A DNA stretch of 57,420 nucleotides from an uncultured Halieaceae bacterium (GCA_913031575.1 CAJWEV010000008.1:1-57420); one strand, 5' to 3'. Shown: positions 7,851 to 17,238, counted from the stretch's first letter. Numbers and translations: made by a program. The notes: generated by a model from the letters alone, not told the origin.

Positions 7851-9588
7851 ACTCGAAGTCTCGAGTTTATGGCGTGATGCGCAACTAGCGGCGGCAGTCA
7901 TAGCTGTTACTGGACATCAATGTGGTGGTATTCGTGTATCCGCACAACCAGGTCCTGTAAGGGATTTTTGGCTTTCCACGCTCGAGCATCTTCAGCAGGC
8001 AACCATAAGAAAGATACCGTCCAATACCCCCACCGATCGTCTGCTCGGGGGTATGGATCTAACTGAAAGTATGCGCCTTGGCAAACCCATATTAGCGACA
8101 GGTGTACTCACGGAATGCCATGAGCGAACAATTGTTATGCCAATGGCAGAGCGACTACCCAAAGAATATTCAGGGCATTGGTGCGCCGCACTTGACTCCG
8201 GAAAAATTCATGTGGCGAGAGATGGCCTCACGCACACAACAAAAGCGGCTATCACTTTGATTGCATTAGACGAAGGGATTGATGAGGAAGCCCCACCGAT
8301 GGCTTTACTGGAACGCCTCGCACTCAGCATTCAGCTCGACCCCATATCAATTCACGGGGTTGACGATACTGTTTTTAACCCCTCGGATATCGCCCGTGTC
8401 AAAGACAAACTGCGCGTTTGCTCTGCCAACGACGCGACCATAAAACTGCTTGCAGAGCTCGCCGCATCACTGGGCGTGCATTCGACACGCTCACTCATAT
8501 TTGCCGTCACCACATGCAGAGTAATTGCGTGGCTACTTGATCTACCCGAAACCCACAACGACGTAATTGGATCAGTGATTCGCCTGGTTCTTCTCCCACG
8601 CGCAACTCAGTTACCGCAGCAAAAGGTGCCCGAGCCACCTTTGGAAGAACAGGAGTCCGAGGCGACCGAGGAAAATAAGGCTCAAGAGCAGACTCCCGAG
8701 CCGCCCGGCGCTACGGAGGAAATGGTGCAAGCCGCTGCAGCGACCCTACCCCCCGAAATTCTTACAATGCTACTAAGCCGCGCAGAGCGAAGCCGCCAAC
8801 GCCAAAATAAAGCGGGCAACGCAGGCCACCTGTCTCAAGACAAGATGCGCGGTCGGCCTGTTGGTGTGCGCCGCGGCGATATAAAACGCGGCCACCGCAT
8901 TGATATCCCCGCTACCCTGAGAGCTGCAGCACCGTTGCAACATGTGCGAGCTCAATGGGATAGTTCAGGCATCACCAAGCGTGGCCTTTACATCGAATCG
9001 GCAGATATCATGGTTAAGCGCTTTGAGCAGCGGAAATCTAGCGTGATGATCTTTGTCGTCGACGCATCAGGGAGTAGCGCCTATCAGAGAATGGCCGAGG
9101 CAAAAGGCGCCATTGAACTGATACTCGCAGACTGCTACTCGCATCGCACCGAGGTTGCATTGATTACGTTCAAGGGCGAGAGCGCTGAATTACTGTTACC
9201 ACCTACTCGCTCGCTGGTCCGTGCTAAACGAACCGTAGCGCAACTACCTGGCGGCGGGGGTACGCCTATGGGCGCTGCACTACAAGCGATGCACGACCTT
9301 GCTTTGTCAGTTGCCGCCTCAGGTGCTACACCCAGTTTCATCTTACTTACCGATGGCGCCGCAAATGTCGCCCGAGACGGCACCAAAAGCCGCAGTGCCG
9401 GAACCGAAGATGCCATGAGTGCGGCGAAGGCAGTCGCCAGCGCCGACTACCGCGGCATCCTAGTCGATACGGCAACTCGCCCGAGTCCTCGGGCCCGTGA
9501 TCTTGCCGCAGCGCTCGATGCCGTTTATCTACCACTTCCAAATGCATCCGCGGAGTCGATCAACAACTCTGTGCGCGCACTCAATTGA
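7804..9588 (+). CDS. bchD: Magnesium chelatase subunit BchD
   Basis: The integrator subunit of magnesium chelatase. The N-terminal AAA+-like half lacks a working Walker A (QPGPVRDF where GxxGxGKS would be), the middle is an acidic, Pro/Glu/Gln-rich linker at roughly residues 275-310, and the C-terminal half is a von Willebrand A domain with the MIDAS motif DASGSS, the downstream GTPMG threonine and LLTDGAAN. At 594 residues it is of usual length. The start is a GTG at 7804 or the ATG two codons later; either overlaps bchI by 41-47 bases. Confidence 0.95.
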   Translation: MPMLASSELSQPSSPELEVSSLWRDAQLAAAVIAVTGHQCGGIRVSAQPGPVRDFWLSTLEHLQQATIRKIPSNTPTDRLLGGMDLTESMRLGKPILATGVLTECHERTIVMPMAERLPKEYSGHWCAALDSGKIHVARDGLTHTTKAAITLIALDEGIDEEAPPMALLERLALSIQLDPISIHGVDDTVFNPSDIARVKDKLRVCSANDATIKLLAELAASLGVHSTRSLIFAVTTCRVIAWLLDLPETHNDVIGSVIRLVLLPRATQLPQQKVPEPPLEEQESEATEENKAQEQTPEPPGATEEMVQAAAATLPPEILTMLLSRAERSRQRQNKAGNAGHLSQDKMRGRPVGVRRGDIKRGHRIDIPATLRAAAPLQHVRAQWDSSGITKRGLYIESADIMVKRFEQRKSSVMIFVVDASGSSAYQRMAEAKGAIELILADCYSHRTEVALITFKGESAELLLPPTRSLVRAKRTVAQLPGGGGTPMGAALQAMHDLALSVAASGATPSFILLTDGAANVARDGTKSRSAGTEDAMSAAKAVASADYRGILVDTATRPSPRARDLAAALDAVYLPLPNASAESINNSVRALN

Positions 9589-9615
9589 CGGCGCTTCACC
9601 TTGACGCCCGTTGAC

Positions 9616-10464
9616 ATGCCATCCGATTGGCCGTTAAGGCAGGCCAGCAAATTTAAAGTAATCGATAATGTACGATGGCACTTCCAAGTATTGGGGGATG
9701 GACCCGTGGTCCTGCTCCTTCACGGCACCGGAGCGTCAACGCACTCGCTCGCCGATCTTGCGGTGATCTTGAGCAACAACTTCACTTGCTTATTAATTGA
9801 TCTGCCAGGTCATGCGTTTACGTCACCGCTCGACGAACGAGAACAATTGCTCTCAGCAATGGCCGTTGCCGTGTATAAGCTGTGCAACAGACTTGATATC
9901 GCACCTAGCTACATCATCGGACACTCCGCAGGAGCAGCAGTCGCGATTAGAATGTGTCTAGATACCGAACTGTCGCCACAAGCACTTCTATCTGTAAACG
10001 GGGCATTACTTCCCTTTGGCGCGTTTATCGAACCCGTTATGCTCAAAACCGCCCGACTACTCAGTCGGTCAACATCTGTCACAAATTTTCTCGCCCGCCG
10101 CGGCACAGGAACGGCTGATGTCAGGCGGGCGCTCCGAGACACAGGTGCTGAAATATCTGAGCCCATGATTGAGCGGTACTCGTTTTTGATCTCTCACAAA
10201 ACTCATATCGAGGGCACACTCCGGATGATGGGGGGCTGGGAACTTGGGCAATTAGCCAAAGATCTTCCCAGGCTTGCAACACCGATCCACCTCATTGGTT
10301 GCGACAAAGATCATATTGTCCCTGCTACGCGTGCACATAGAGTCAAAAGACTTATACCTGGCGCTACAGCTGCAACGCTCGAAAACGCTGGACACCTGGT
10401 CCATGAAGCGGCACCTGAGCGGGTTTTTCAAGTCTTTATGCAATTGGCTGCCAAATACAATTAG
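9616..10464 (+). CDS. bchO: Magnesium chelatase accessory alpha/beta hydrolase BchO
   Basis: An alpha/beta-hydrolase-fold protein found directly after bchID in purple bacterial clusters and thought to assist magnesium chelation or substrate handling; the exact reaction is not established. The N-terminal DWP...ASKF segment and LLLHGTGASTHSL oxyanion loop are typical of BchO. The nucleophile elbow is IGHSAGAA and a catalytic His candidate is in LENAGHLVHE. I use the ATG at 9616; a TTG at 9601 would add five residues. It follows bchD after 27 bases. Confidence 0.9.
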   Translation: MPSDWPLRQASKFKVIDNVRWHFQVLGDGPVVLLLHGTGASTHSLADLAVILSNNFTCLLIDLPGHAFTSPLDEREQLLSAMAVAVYKLCNRLDIAPSYIIGHSAGAAVAIRMCLDTELSPQALLSVNGALLPFGAFIEPVMLKTARLLSRSTSVTNFLARRGTGTADVRRALRDTGAEISEPMIERYSFLISHKTHIEGTLRMMGGWELGQLAKDLPRLATPIHLIGCDKDHIVPATRAHRVKRLIPGATAATLENAGHLVHEAAPERVFQVFMQLAAKYN

Positions 10465-10495
10465 CGGGTGTGCAACACAAAATCCGGTGTTAGAC

Positions 10496-10513
10496 TGTAA
10501 AAATTAATTTACG
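10496..10513. promoter_or_regulatory. Near-exact PpsR-type site upstream of crtI
   Basis: TGT-N12-ACG, one mismatch from consensus, with an AT-only spacer. It is seven bases upstream of an exact site, a spacing known for cooperative CrtJ/PpsR binding. Confidence 0.5.
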
Positions 10514-10520
10514 AAATTAG

Positions 10521-10538
10521 TGTATTTATTAATGAACA
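10521..10538. promoter_or_regulatory. PpsR-type operator covering the crtI start codon
   Basis: Exact TGT-N12-ACA in which the crtI ATG (10532-10534) lies inside the spacer. Binding here would overlap the start region; the promoter must be upstream, so the site would act with its partner at 10496. Confidence 0.55.
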
Positions 10539-12058
10539 CAGCGCATCCAGATTTTGATCAGCTTCATCATGCCAGACCTGATGAGTGCGCCATTGTGATC
10601 GGTAGTGGCTTTGGTGGATTGGCCTCAGCCATTCGCCTCGCTGCCAAGGGATACCATGTCACATTGCTCGAGAAGCTCGATGCTCTAGGTGGCCGCGGGT
10701 ATACCTATCGGCAGGATGGCTTCACTTTCGACGGCGGTCCAACCATTGTCACTGTCCCCGAACTTTTCGAGGAGCTTTGGACGCTTTGCGGAAAAACCAT
10801 GAGCGATGATGTTGATCTGCGCCTCATGAATCCATTTTATCGAATACGCTTTAACGATGGGCGGGTCTTCGACTATTCGGGTGAAAAGTCAGAAAATCTT
10901 CGCCAAATTCGCGACTACAATCCGGCCGATGCAGAAGGCTATGAACGATACCTAAAGGCGAGTGAGGCGCGTCATAAGGTTGGCTTTGCTTTACTCGACA
11001 AACCTTTTAGCTCGCTGACTCAACTCATGCGATTTGCACCTGACCTTGTTCGACTTCGCGGCGATCAGAGCGTTTACACCTTAGTTTCGAAATACATCAA
11101 AAATGAACAGCTTCGACAAGCAGTGAGCTTCCATCCACTGTTGATTGGTGGAAACCCTTGCACGGCCAGTAGCCTGTACTCCCTTATTTCACACCTCGAA
11201 GTGACCGGCGGGGTCTGGTCCGCAATGGGCGGCACTGGAAGGATTGTTGAGGCACTCGGCGAGCTGATCATAGGCCAGGGAAGCAATATCCGCTTCAACG
11301 CCGAAGTGGATCAAATAACAACCTCGAGCGGCAAGGTAACGGGGGTTCGCCTGAAGTCAGGAGAGCACATCAAAGCCAACCTAGTAGTGTCGAATGCAGA
11401 CTCCGCGTGGACCTACAAATATTTGCTCTCTGAGACAGTCAAGCGTAAGTGGACTGAGCGCCGTATTGATAAAGCTCATTATTCAAACGGGCTTTTCGTT
11501 TGGTATTTCGGCACCAAAAAGCAATATCCGGATATACCTCACCACTCAATTATCTTGGGCCCACGCTATAAAGGTCTGCTAACTGATATTTTTAAGCACA
11601 AGAAGCCAACAGAAGATTTCAGCTTGTACCTCCACCGCCCCACCGCCACAGATCCATCGATGGCGCCGGAGGGCTGCGATACATTCTACGCACTGGTCCC
11701 TGTACCCCACCTTGATTCTGGCACTGACTGGACAACTCATGCGGAAGTGTTCAGAAAGGCTGTCGAGGAGCGACTTGAAGAGACTGGCTTGCCTCGACTG
11801 GGAGAGAACTTGGCCACTTCGATGATTCTAACGCCCCTGGATTTCCAAAATAGACTCAACTCGGTCAAAGGTGCTGGCTTCTCACTTGAACCACGTATCA
11901 CACAAAGTGCCTACTTCAGACCCCATAACAAGAGCGAGGAGGTTGATGGTCTGTTTCTAGTGGGCGCCGGCACGCATCCTGGTGCAGGCATGCCTGCTGT
12001 GTTGTCATCCGCCAAGGTAATCGACAACCTAATTCCGGCAGTAAGCTATGCCAACTAG
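10532..12058 (+). CDS. crtI: Phytoene desaturase CrtI
   Basis: FAD-dependent desaturase that converts phytoene to lycopene (or neurosporene) in the membrane. The FAD motif VIGSGFGGLASAIRLAAKG lies near residue 20, and the C-terminal family signature GLFLVGAGTHPGAGMPAVL is intact. 508 residues from the ATG at 10532; an in-frame GTG four codons upstream is less likely. It overlaps crtB by 11 bases, so the two first carotenoid steps are coupled. Two PpsR-type boxes lie across the start. Confidence 0.95.
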   Translation: MNTAHPDFDQLHHARPDECAIVIGSGFGGLASAIRLAAKGYHVTLLEKLDALGGRGYTYRQDGFTFDGGPTIVTVPELFEELWTLCGKTMSDDVDLRLMNPFYRIRFNDGRVFDYSGEKSENLRQIRDYNPADAEGYERYLKASEARHKVGFALLDKPFSSLTQLMRFAPDLVRLRGDQSVYTLVSKYIKNEQLRQAVSFHPLLIGGNPCTASSLYSLISHLEVTGGVWSAMGGTGRIVEALGELIIGQGSNIRFNAEVDQITTSSGKVTGVRLKSGEHIKANLVVSNADSAWTYKYLLSETVKRKWTERRIDKAHYSNGLFVWYFGTKKQYPDIPHHSIILGPRYKGLLTDIFKHKKPTEDFSLYLHRPTATDPSMAPEGCDTFYALVPVPHLDSGTDWTTHAEVFRKAVEERLEETGLPRLGENLATSMILTPLDFQNRLNSVKGAGFSLEPRITQSAYFRPHNKSEEVDGLFLVGAGTHPGAGMPAVLSSAKVIDNLIPAVSYAN

Positions 12059-13100
12059 CCAATTTCTTCCCACTCCAAGCACAGATATGGAGCTCTGCAA
12101 ACTGCAGCTATCGCACGGGTCTCGATCGTTCTACTTCGCATCACACCTACTGCCATCGGTCATGCAACATGCGGCTTGTGGACTCTATGCTTTTTGCCGA
12201 GAAGCCGATGATCTTGTCGATGAGGGAAATGACCCCAAAGCTGCACTTGAGTTACTACATGAACGGCTCGATAAAATTTATGAATCGAAACCTGAGTATC
12301 GATATACCGATCGAATACTCGCCCAGATTGTTCACACCTATCATATGCCGCGCGGGCTTTTGAATGCTCTACTTGAGGGTTTCGCTTGGGATGCAGAAGG
12401 GAAAATTTATCACACCATAGAAGACGTCTACGATTACAGTGCTCGCGTGGCAGGCTCTGTGGGAGTGATGATGTCGGTTCTAATGGGCGTGCGTGATCCA
12501 AGAATATTGGCGAGAGCTGCTGACCTCGGGACTGCCATGCAATTAACAAACATCGCGAGAGATGTTGGCGAGGACGCACGTCGAGGGAGGATTTATTTGC
12601 CTCTGGATGAGTTAGCCTCCGAGGGAGTTAGTCCCGAGAATCTGTTGACGACACCAAAGTTTAACGAGGGCATTGGCTCTGTAACAAAACGCCTGCTTAC
12701 TCGTGCGCAATGGCTATATCAGCGAGGTGACAGGGGTATCGCTTATCTACCGAGAAAGTATCAGCCTGGAATTCGCGCGGCACGCAAACTCTATGCAGCA
12801 ATCGGTGATCAACTTGCAGAAATCGGTTACAACTCAATTAATGATCGTGCCATTGTCTCTACGAGAAGGAAATTTGCGCTGCTTTCTTCCGCAATCGTGT
12901 TCACGCAGCCGCGCACTGAAGATATGGAAATTCCCTCACTTCCTCAAAATCAATTTTTAATTGACGCCGTGACAGAAACAGGTGGCAAAGCACCATCTGT
13001 CACATCTGACCCGTTCAAGGTACGAACGCTTTGGATGCTAGATCTATTTGAGACCCTTAGAGAACGGGATCGTAACGCGCGAATCACCCACCTTCGATAG
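12048..13100 (+). CDS. crtB: Phytoene synthase CrtB
   Basis: Squalene/phytoene synthase family enzyme that joins two GGPP molecules head to head to give phytoene. Substrate-binding Asp-rich motifs are present: READDLVDE early and NIARDVGEDARRGRIYLP in the middle. SFYFASHLLP at the N-terminus is typical. 350 residues, normal length. It starts inside crtI, and its last 57 bases are antisense to the end of crtC; both reading frames look complete to their stops, so this is a genuine tail-to-tail overlap rather than a misread end. Confidence 0.95.
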   Translation: MPTSQFLPTPSTDMELCKLQLSHGSRSFYFASHLLPSVMQHAACGLYAFCREADDLVDEGNDPKAALELLHERLDKIYESKPEYRYTDRILAQIVHTYHMPRGLLNALLEGFAWDAEGKIYHTIEDVYDYSARVAGSVGVMMSVLMGVRDPRILARAADLGTAMQLTNIARDVGEDARRGRIYLPLDELASEGVSPENLLTTPKFNEGIGSVTKRLLTRAQWLYQRGDRGIAYLPRKYQPGIRAARKLYAAIGDQLAEIGYNSINDRAIVSTRRKFALLSSAIVFTQPRTEDMEIPSLPQNQFLIDAVTETGGKAPSVTSDPFKVRTLWMLDLFETLRERDRNARITHLR

Positions 13101-14048
13101 GCCATAAATGATCTTGCGCATGCGGAACGGCAATAAGCGCTGGACCCAAGAAGAAGCAAAACGATCTAGATCTAAACTTTCATGCATTACGCTGTTTCCC
13201 GACGCATCACAGAGGTGACTTCGGGTATAGAATGGTGTGTCTTCCAGCGTTTTTTGTACCGTAAAACCCTGGTGACTTCGTGCAGGTCTTTTAACGCGCC
13301 ATATAGGCCCGATACTGAGATCTCTCCGAGGCGCAGAATGCTCGGAAGCCATACCGTCCTGTCCATTTCCGAACAATGTCATTAGACAACTCTCACCGTC
13401 GCGAGCATGCGCCTCGTAGACAATGCGGCAGTTGCTACCGAGATCCGCCCGAGACCAGTGCCAGCTGCTAAAGGTCTCCTCCAGTGGCACTGTCCCACCG
13501 TTTGTATCCATGTAGGCCCCGCCTGACCACTTTAAATCGGGGGCCTCCAGTGCCACATCGACCTTGGTTGCAGGTGCGATTGGCCACCATCGGTGCTGAC
13601 CTACCGAATGCAGACCAAAACATTTATCAGTTCGCTCCTGCAAATCAACTTTAACTATTCCCTTAATTGGGCGCCGCATTGGCGCTGAACGCTCGTCTAT
13701 CTTTACCGTGAGATAGCGCCCGTCGAAGCTCATCGATGAAGGTCCGATGTTTAGTGAGTGGGTTGATGTTTTAAGATCGCGCATTCGCCGCTCGGTCATC
13801 GCCCAATATTTACGCTCAGGCTCATAAAACACCGCATTTACACAAACAAACTCGCGAGGATCCGCATCTCCTCGCTTTCGCGCAGAGGCATAGAACGGTG
13901 AAAAAACGGTGCCTATAAAGAAAATAAGCGTAAGACCGTGCTGTCCGCAATCACTGAATCCATCGACGTACCACCATCGATAGCCATTTTTTCCAACCGG
14001 AAAGTTAAAACCTAAGCCTTCCGAATTTACTAGCGGTCTTTGCTCCAT
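13044..14048 (-). CDS. crtC: Carotenoid 1,2-hydratase (hydroxyneurosporene synthase) CrtC
   Basis: Adds water across the 1,2 double bond of acyclic carotenoids, giving the tertiary hydroxyl later methylated by CrtF. Family features seen: the N-terminal GFNFPVGKNGYRWWYVDGFSD segment (here split by a typical Tyr/Trp-rich motif), FIGTVFSPFY, ERKYWAMTERR and SSWHWSRADLG. 334 residues; the ATG at 14048 gives the expected start. It is transcribed away from crtE across a promoter region with two PpsR-type boxes. Confidence 0.93.
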   Translation of the reverse strand: MEQRPLVNSEGLGFNFPVGKNGYRWWYVDGFSDCGQHGLTLIFFIGTVFSPFYASARKRGDADPREFVCVNAVFYEPERKYWAMTERRMRDLKTSTHSLNIGPSSMSFDGRYLTVKIDERSAPMRRPIKGIVKVDLQERTDKCFGLHSVGQHRWWPIAPATKVDVALEAPDLKWSGGAYMDTNGGTVPLEETFSSWHWSRADLGSNCRIVYEAHARDGESCLMTLFGNGQDGMASEHSAPRRDLSIGPIWRVKRPARSHQGFTVQKTLEDTPFYTRSHLCDASGNSVMHESLDLDRFASSWVQRLLPFRMRKIIYGLSKVGDSRVTIPFSKGLK

Positions 14049-14097
14049 TATTTATCTCTCGCTTTTCGCTTGCAGGACCTACAAGATGGGCGTAGTG

Positions 14098-14115
14098 TGT
14101 AAATTAATATAGACA
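14098..14115. promoter_or_regulatory. PpsR-type operator between crtC and crtE
   Basis: Exact TGT-N12-ACA; the arms extend to TGTGT and ACACA. It sits 49 bases from the crtC start and 46 bases from crtE and can control both divergent genes. Confidence 0.7.
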
Positions 14116-14122
14116 CAATAAA

Positions 14123-14140
14123 TGTACAAATAAAATAACG
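14123..14140. promoter_or_regulatory. Second PpsR-type site, crtC/crtE region
   Basis: TGT-N12-ACG, one mismatch, seven bases downstream of the exact site. The pair mirrors the arrangement in front of crtI (exact plus ACG-type site, seven-base gap). Confidence 0.5.
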
Positions 14141-14161
14141 CTCACCCGCGGGGTATTGGCT

Positions 14162-15040
14162 ATGAACAGCGCATTACTTGATTGTGAACAGCACATAGAA
14201 GAGGCGATAGCAGAGCACGCCACCGCACAATGCCCGCCACTACTGGCTCAAGCACTGAACTATGCAGTGTTCCCCGGCGGCGCCCGTGTGAGACCACAAC
14301 TATGCAAAGCTGTCGCTCTGGCAAACAATTCAAGCGATGTAGGTCTTGCGAATGCTGCCGCAACGGCCGTGGAGCTTTTGCATTGCGCATCTCTGGTACA
14401 TGATGACCTGCCCTGTTTTGACGATGCTACCCAGCGGCGGGGCAAACCCTCAGTACACGCAAAATTTGGGGAACGTATTGCGGTATTAACGGGAGATGCA
14501 CTGATCGTCGCAGCGTTCCAAACACTCGCCGCACACGCCGTCCATGCCGTTAGAATCGAGCGCGTGCCTCTCGTCACAACAATTGTTGCGCGCGGTGTTG
14601 GCGCTCCACACGGAATATGCGCGGGTCAAGCATGGGAATGCGAGCAGCGAGTCGACCTCACCCGCTATCACCGTGCGAAAACGGGCGCTTTGTTCGTTGC
14701 AGCGACCTGTGCCGGTGCAGCGTCTGCAGGTGTCGATCCAGGCCCCTGGGTCAGCCTTGGTGCAAGTATCGGCGAGGCCTATCAAATTGCGGACGACATA
14801 AAAGATGCTGTCTCCGATCCCGAAACACTCGGCAAACCCGTGGGTATCGATGTCAAACTCGATCGTCCCAGTGCAGTGCGCACACTTGGTCTTGACGGGG
14901 CCGTTAGCCGACTGAAGGAGTGCCTTGAATCCGGCCTCGACAGTATGCCCTCTTGCGCAGGGCAGAATATGCTCTATCAATTGGTACGAGCCCAGTCGAG
15001 CCGGTTTATTCCTGCAAAGCTTGGCCAAGTGGCGGCCTGA
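14162..15040 (+). CDS. crtE: Geranylgeranyl diphosphate synthase CrtE
   Basis: Class I trans-prenyltransferase that makes GGPP for carotenoids and for the bacteriochlorophyll tail. The first Asp-rich motif is HDDLPCFDDATQRRG and the second is QIADDIKDA; GGARVRPQL near the N-terminus binds the diphosphate. 292 residues from the ATG at 14162; the upstream TTG adds two residues only. Its TGA shares bases with the crtF ATG (TGATG). Confidence 0.93.
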   Translation: MNSALLDCEQHIEEAIAEHATAQCPPLLAQALNYAVFPGGARVRPQLCKAVALANNSSDVGLANAAATAVELLHCASLVHDDLPCFDDATQRRGKPSVHAKFGERIAVLTGDALIVAAFQTLAAHAVHAVRIERVPLVTTIVARGVGAPHGICAGQAWECEQRVDLTRYHRAKTGALFVAATCAGAASAGVDPGPWVSLGASIGEAYQIADDIKDAVSDPETLGKPVGIDVKLDRPSAVRTLGLDGAVSRLKECLESGLDSMPSCAGQNMLYQLVRAQSSRFIPAKLGQVAA

Positions 15041-16194
15041 TGCCCGCGAGATCGGCGACAGGTCAAAATTTTGAGCTGCGCCGCGAAAGACCAAAACATT
15101 ACTATGCTCGGTTCCTATTGTGGCGCAACCGTTTACTGCGCAATCCCACCTTTCAAAAATGGGCGGCAAGACTTCCCATCAGCCAGTCCATTGCCCGACG
15201 ACGGGCCACTGATTTACATCACATTCTTGCTGGCTTTGTGTATTCACAGACATTAAGCGCGTCATACAAGCTGGGGCTACTGGAGTGCCTTAAAGACCAG
15301 ATCGCCACCTTGGATGAAATTGCCGAACACTGCGACCTAGAGAGACAGGCGACACTCACCTTGGTCAATGCCGCAACCTCCATCGACCTTCTGCAAAAAG
15401 CCAGCGACACTCATTGGACTCTAGGAGAGCTCGGCGCGTCGATACATGGCAATCCGGGTGTGCAGAGCATGCTACGCCATCACGACCTTCTTTATCAGGA
15501 TATGTCGGACCCGGCCCAGCTGCTTCGCCACAGAGAGCAGGCGTCATTAAGGGGCTACTGGCCTTATGTCGATGGTGATCACACCGATCCAGCGGCGGCA
15601 GCGAGATACAGTGAACTCATGGCAGATTCACAACACCTAATCGCCAATCACATTTTAGACGCTATTAATTTAACAGGAAAAACGCGCCTACTCGATGTAG
15701 GGGGCGGTACAGGGACATTCGCCAGACTAGCGGCCAAGCGCTTTCCAACTTCCAGGACCGCTATCTTCGATCTACCGCAGGTTATAGCATCGATTTCACC
15801 CAAGCATAGCCATCAGCTACAGAGCTACGCGGGTGACATGTTCAAAAATGCACTGCCAAATAATTTTAATGTCATCAGTCTCATCCGAATTTTACATGAC
15901 CACGACGATACCCTTGTCGAGGAACTCCTATCTCGGTGTTTTGATGCATTACCCAATGGTGGGCAGCTAATCATAGCCGAGCCAATGGCTGGGACGCGAA
16001 AAGCCGAGTCGATTGGTCATACTTACTTCGGTTTCTATCTTTGGGCAATGGGAAGCGGCCGGCCACGAACAAAATCCGAGATAACTAGCATGCTGGGACG
16101 CGCCGGATTCTGCGGGATAAATGAAAAAAAGACACATATACCGGCATTGGTGCGAGTGATCGTCGCGAAAAAACCATATGTCATTTTTTCTTGA
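15040..16194 (+). CDS. crtF: Hydroxyneurosporene O-methyltransferase CrtF
   Basis: SAM-dependent methyltransferase that methylates the C-1 hydroxyl made by CrtC, giving methoxy carotenoids of the spirilloxanthin series. An N-terminal winged-helix dimerisation part (roughly residues 50-130) precedes the SAM-binding motif LLDVGGGTGTFA, and a catalytic His candidate lies in RILHDHDD. 384 residues from the ATG coupled to crtE. The stop codon falls inside a PpsR-type box belonging to the downstream bchC promoter. Confidence 0.9.
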   Translation: MPARSATGQNFELRRERPKHYYARFLLWRNRLLRNPTFQKWAARLPISQSIARRRATDLHHILAGFVYSQTLSASYKLGLLECLKDQIATLDEIAEHCDLERQATLTLVNAATSIDLLQKASDTHWTLGELGASIHGNPGVQSMLRHHDLLYQDMSDPAQLLRHREQASLRGYWPYVDGDHTDPAAAARYSELMADSQHLIANHILDAINLTGKTRLLDVGGGTGTFARLAAKRFPTSRTAIFDLPQVIASISPKHSHQLQSYAGDMFKNALPNNFNVISLIRILHDHDDTLVEELLSRCFDALPNGGQLIIAEPMAGTRKAESIGHTYFGFYLWAMGSGRPRTKSEITSMLGRAGFCGINEKKTHIPALVRVIVAKKPYVIFS

Positions 16195-16196
16195 CA
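16179..16196. promoter_or_regulatory. First PpsR-type operator upstream of bchC
   Basis: Exact TGT-N12-ACA spanning the end of crtF; its right arm is part of a TTGACA (16191-16196) that may be the -35 element. Confidence 0.7.
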
Positions 16197-16204
16197 GTTT
16201 AATA

Positions 16205-16222
16205 TGTACTATTAAAATTACA
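16205..16222. promoter_or_regulatory. Second PpsR-type operator upstream of bchC
   Basis: Exact TGT-N12-ACA, eight bases after the first. Tandem palindromes eight bases apart are the arrangement described for CrtJ at the Rhodobacter bchC promoter. The site would cover the -10 region if TTGACA at 16191 is the -35. Confidence 0.75.
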
Positions 16223-16229
16223 GCATTGG

Positions 16230-16247
16230 TGTAACTGGATTTAAATA
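16230..16247. promoter_or_regulatory. Possible third PpsR-type site upstream of bchC
   Basis: TGT-N12-ATA, one mismatch, seven bases after the second box. Weak alone, suggestive because the spacing repeats. Confidence 0.35.
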
Positions 16248-16287
16248 AGCCAGTCCGCACTCGACGACATATGAGGCACTGAAAACC

Positions 16288-17238
16288 GTGACTTATAAGA
16301 AGACCACAGCGGTTGTATTTGAAAAACCTGGAGTACTGAAGCTTCGCGAGGCCTCTTTGCGGACACCCGCTGCTAATGAATGTGTTATCGAATCTGATTG
16401 GTCGGGAATATCAACCGGTACAGAGCGCTTGATGCTTACGGGGCAAATGCCGCCTTTTCCAGGCCTCGGTTATCCCTTGATTCCTGGTTACGAAACCACG
16501 GGACGGGTGGTACACACTGCAGCAGATTCATCCATTCGTGAGGGCATGCGCGTCTTTGTTCCCGGTGGCGTGGGATTTACGGATGCTAAAAATCTATTTG
16601 GTGGAAGCGCACATCACGTAATTTGTCCCAACGATCGCATTGTTCCCATCAATGATGGGCTTGCTCAGGATGGTGTACTTCTTGCTCTGGCAGCGACAGC
16701 ACGCCATGCACTCAGGCGATGCGAAGATGTTGGCCCACCAGAGCTGATCGTTGGCCACGGCGTGCTGGGGCAACTAGTAGCTCGACTCACCGAATCGCTA
16801 TACGGTAAGTCCCCGGTCGTTTGGGAGACAAACCCACAGCGACGAGTCAGTAAAGGTAATTACATTGTCTGTGATATCGACAGCGATGAACGACACGATT
16901 ATGGCGTCGTTTGCGATGTCAGCGGCAGCGCCAACGCTCTCAATCAGATGATTTCACGCTGTCGGCCAGGTGCGACAGTTGTTATGGCTGGATTTTACTC
17001 CTCAGCTGTAACTTTCGACTTTCCACCCGCCTTTATGAGGGAAATCAACCTCTCAGTAAGTGCGGAATGGCAACCCCAAGACTTAAAAGAAGCAGCAAAA
17101 CTCGCGTCAAATGGCCGATTGGATCTCAAAGATCTTGTCACTGATGTGCTGCCGGCCGCTGAGGCCGAGTCAGCCTACGACCGCGCTTTTAACGATGAAA
17201 GCTGCCTAAAAATGGTAATCGACTGGAGATCGATATGA
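16288..17238 (+). CDS. bchC: 3-hydroxyethyl bacteriochlorophyllide a dehydrogenase BchC
   Basis: Medium-chain dehydrogenase/reductase-like enzyme that oxidises the 3-hydroxyethyl group to the acetyl group of bacteriochlorophyllide a. Seen: WSGISTGTERLMLTG and PGYETTGRVV of the N-terminal domain and a nucleotide-fold motif VGHGVLGQL. 316 residues from a GTG at 16288. Its TGA overlaps the bchX ATG (ATGA). Two exact PpsR boxes precede it, so this heads the bchCXYZ-puf transcription unit. Confidence 0.95.
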   Translation: MTYKKTTAVVFEKPGVLKLREASLRTPAANECVIESDWSGISTGTERLMLTGQMPPFPGLGYPLIPGYETTGRVVHTAADSSIREGMRVFVPGGVGFTDAKNLFGGSAHHVICPNDRIVPINDGLAQDGVLLALAATARHALRRCEDVGPPELIVGHGVLGQLVARLTESLYGKSPVVWETNPQRRVSKGNYIVCDIDSDERHDYGVVCDVSGSANALNQMISRCRPGATVVMAGFYSSAVTFDFPPAFMREINLSVSAEWQPQDLKEAAKLASNGRLDLKDLVTDVLPAAEAESAYDRAFNDESCLKMVIDWRSI

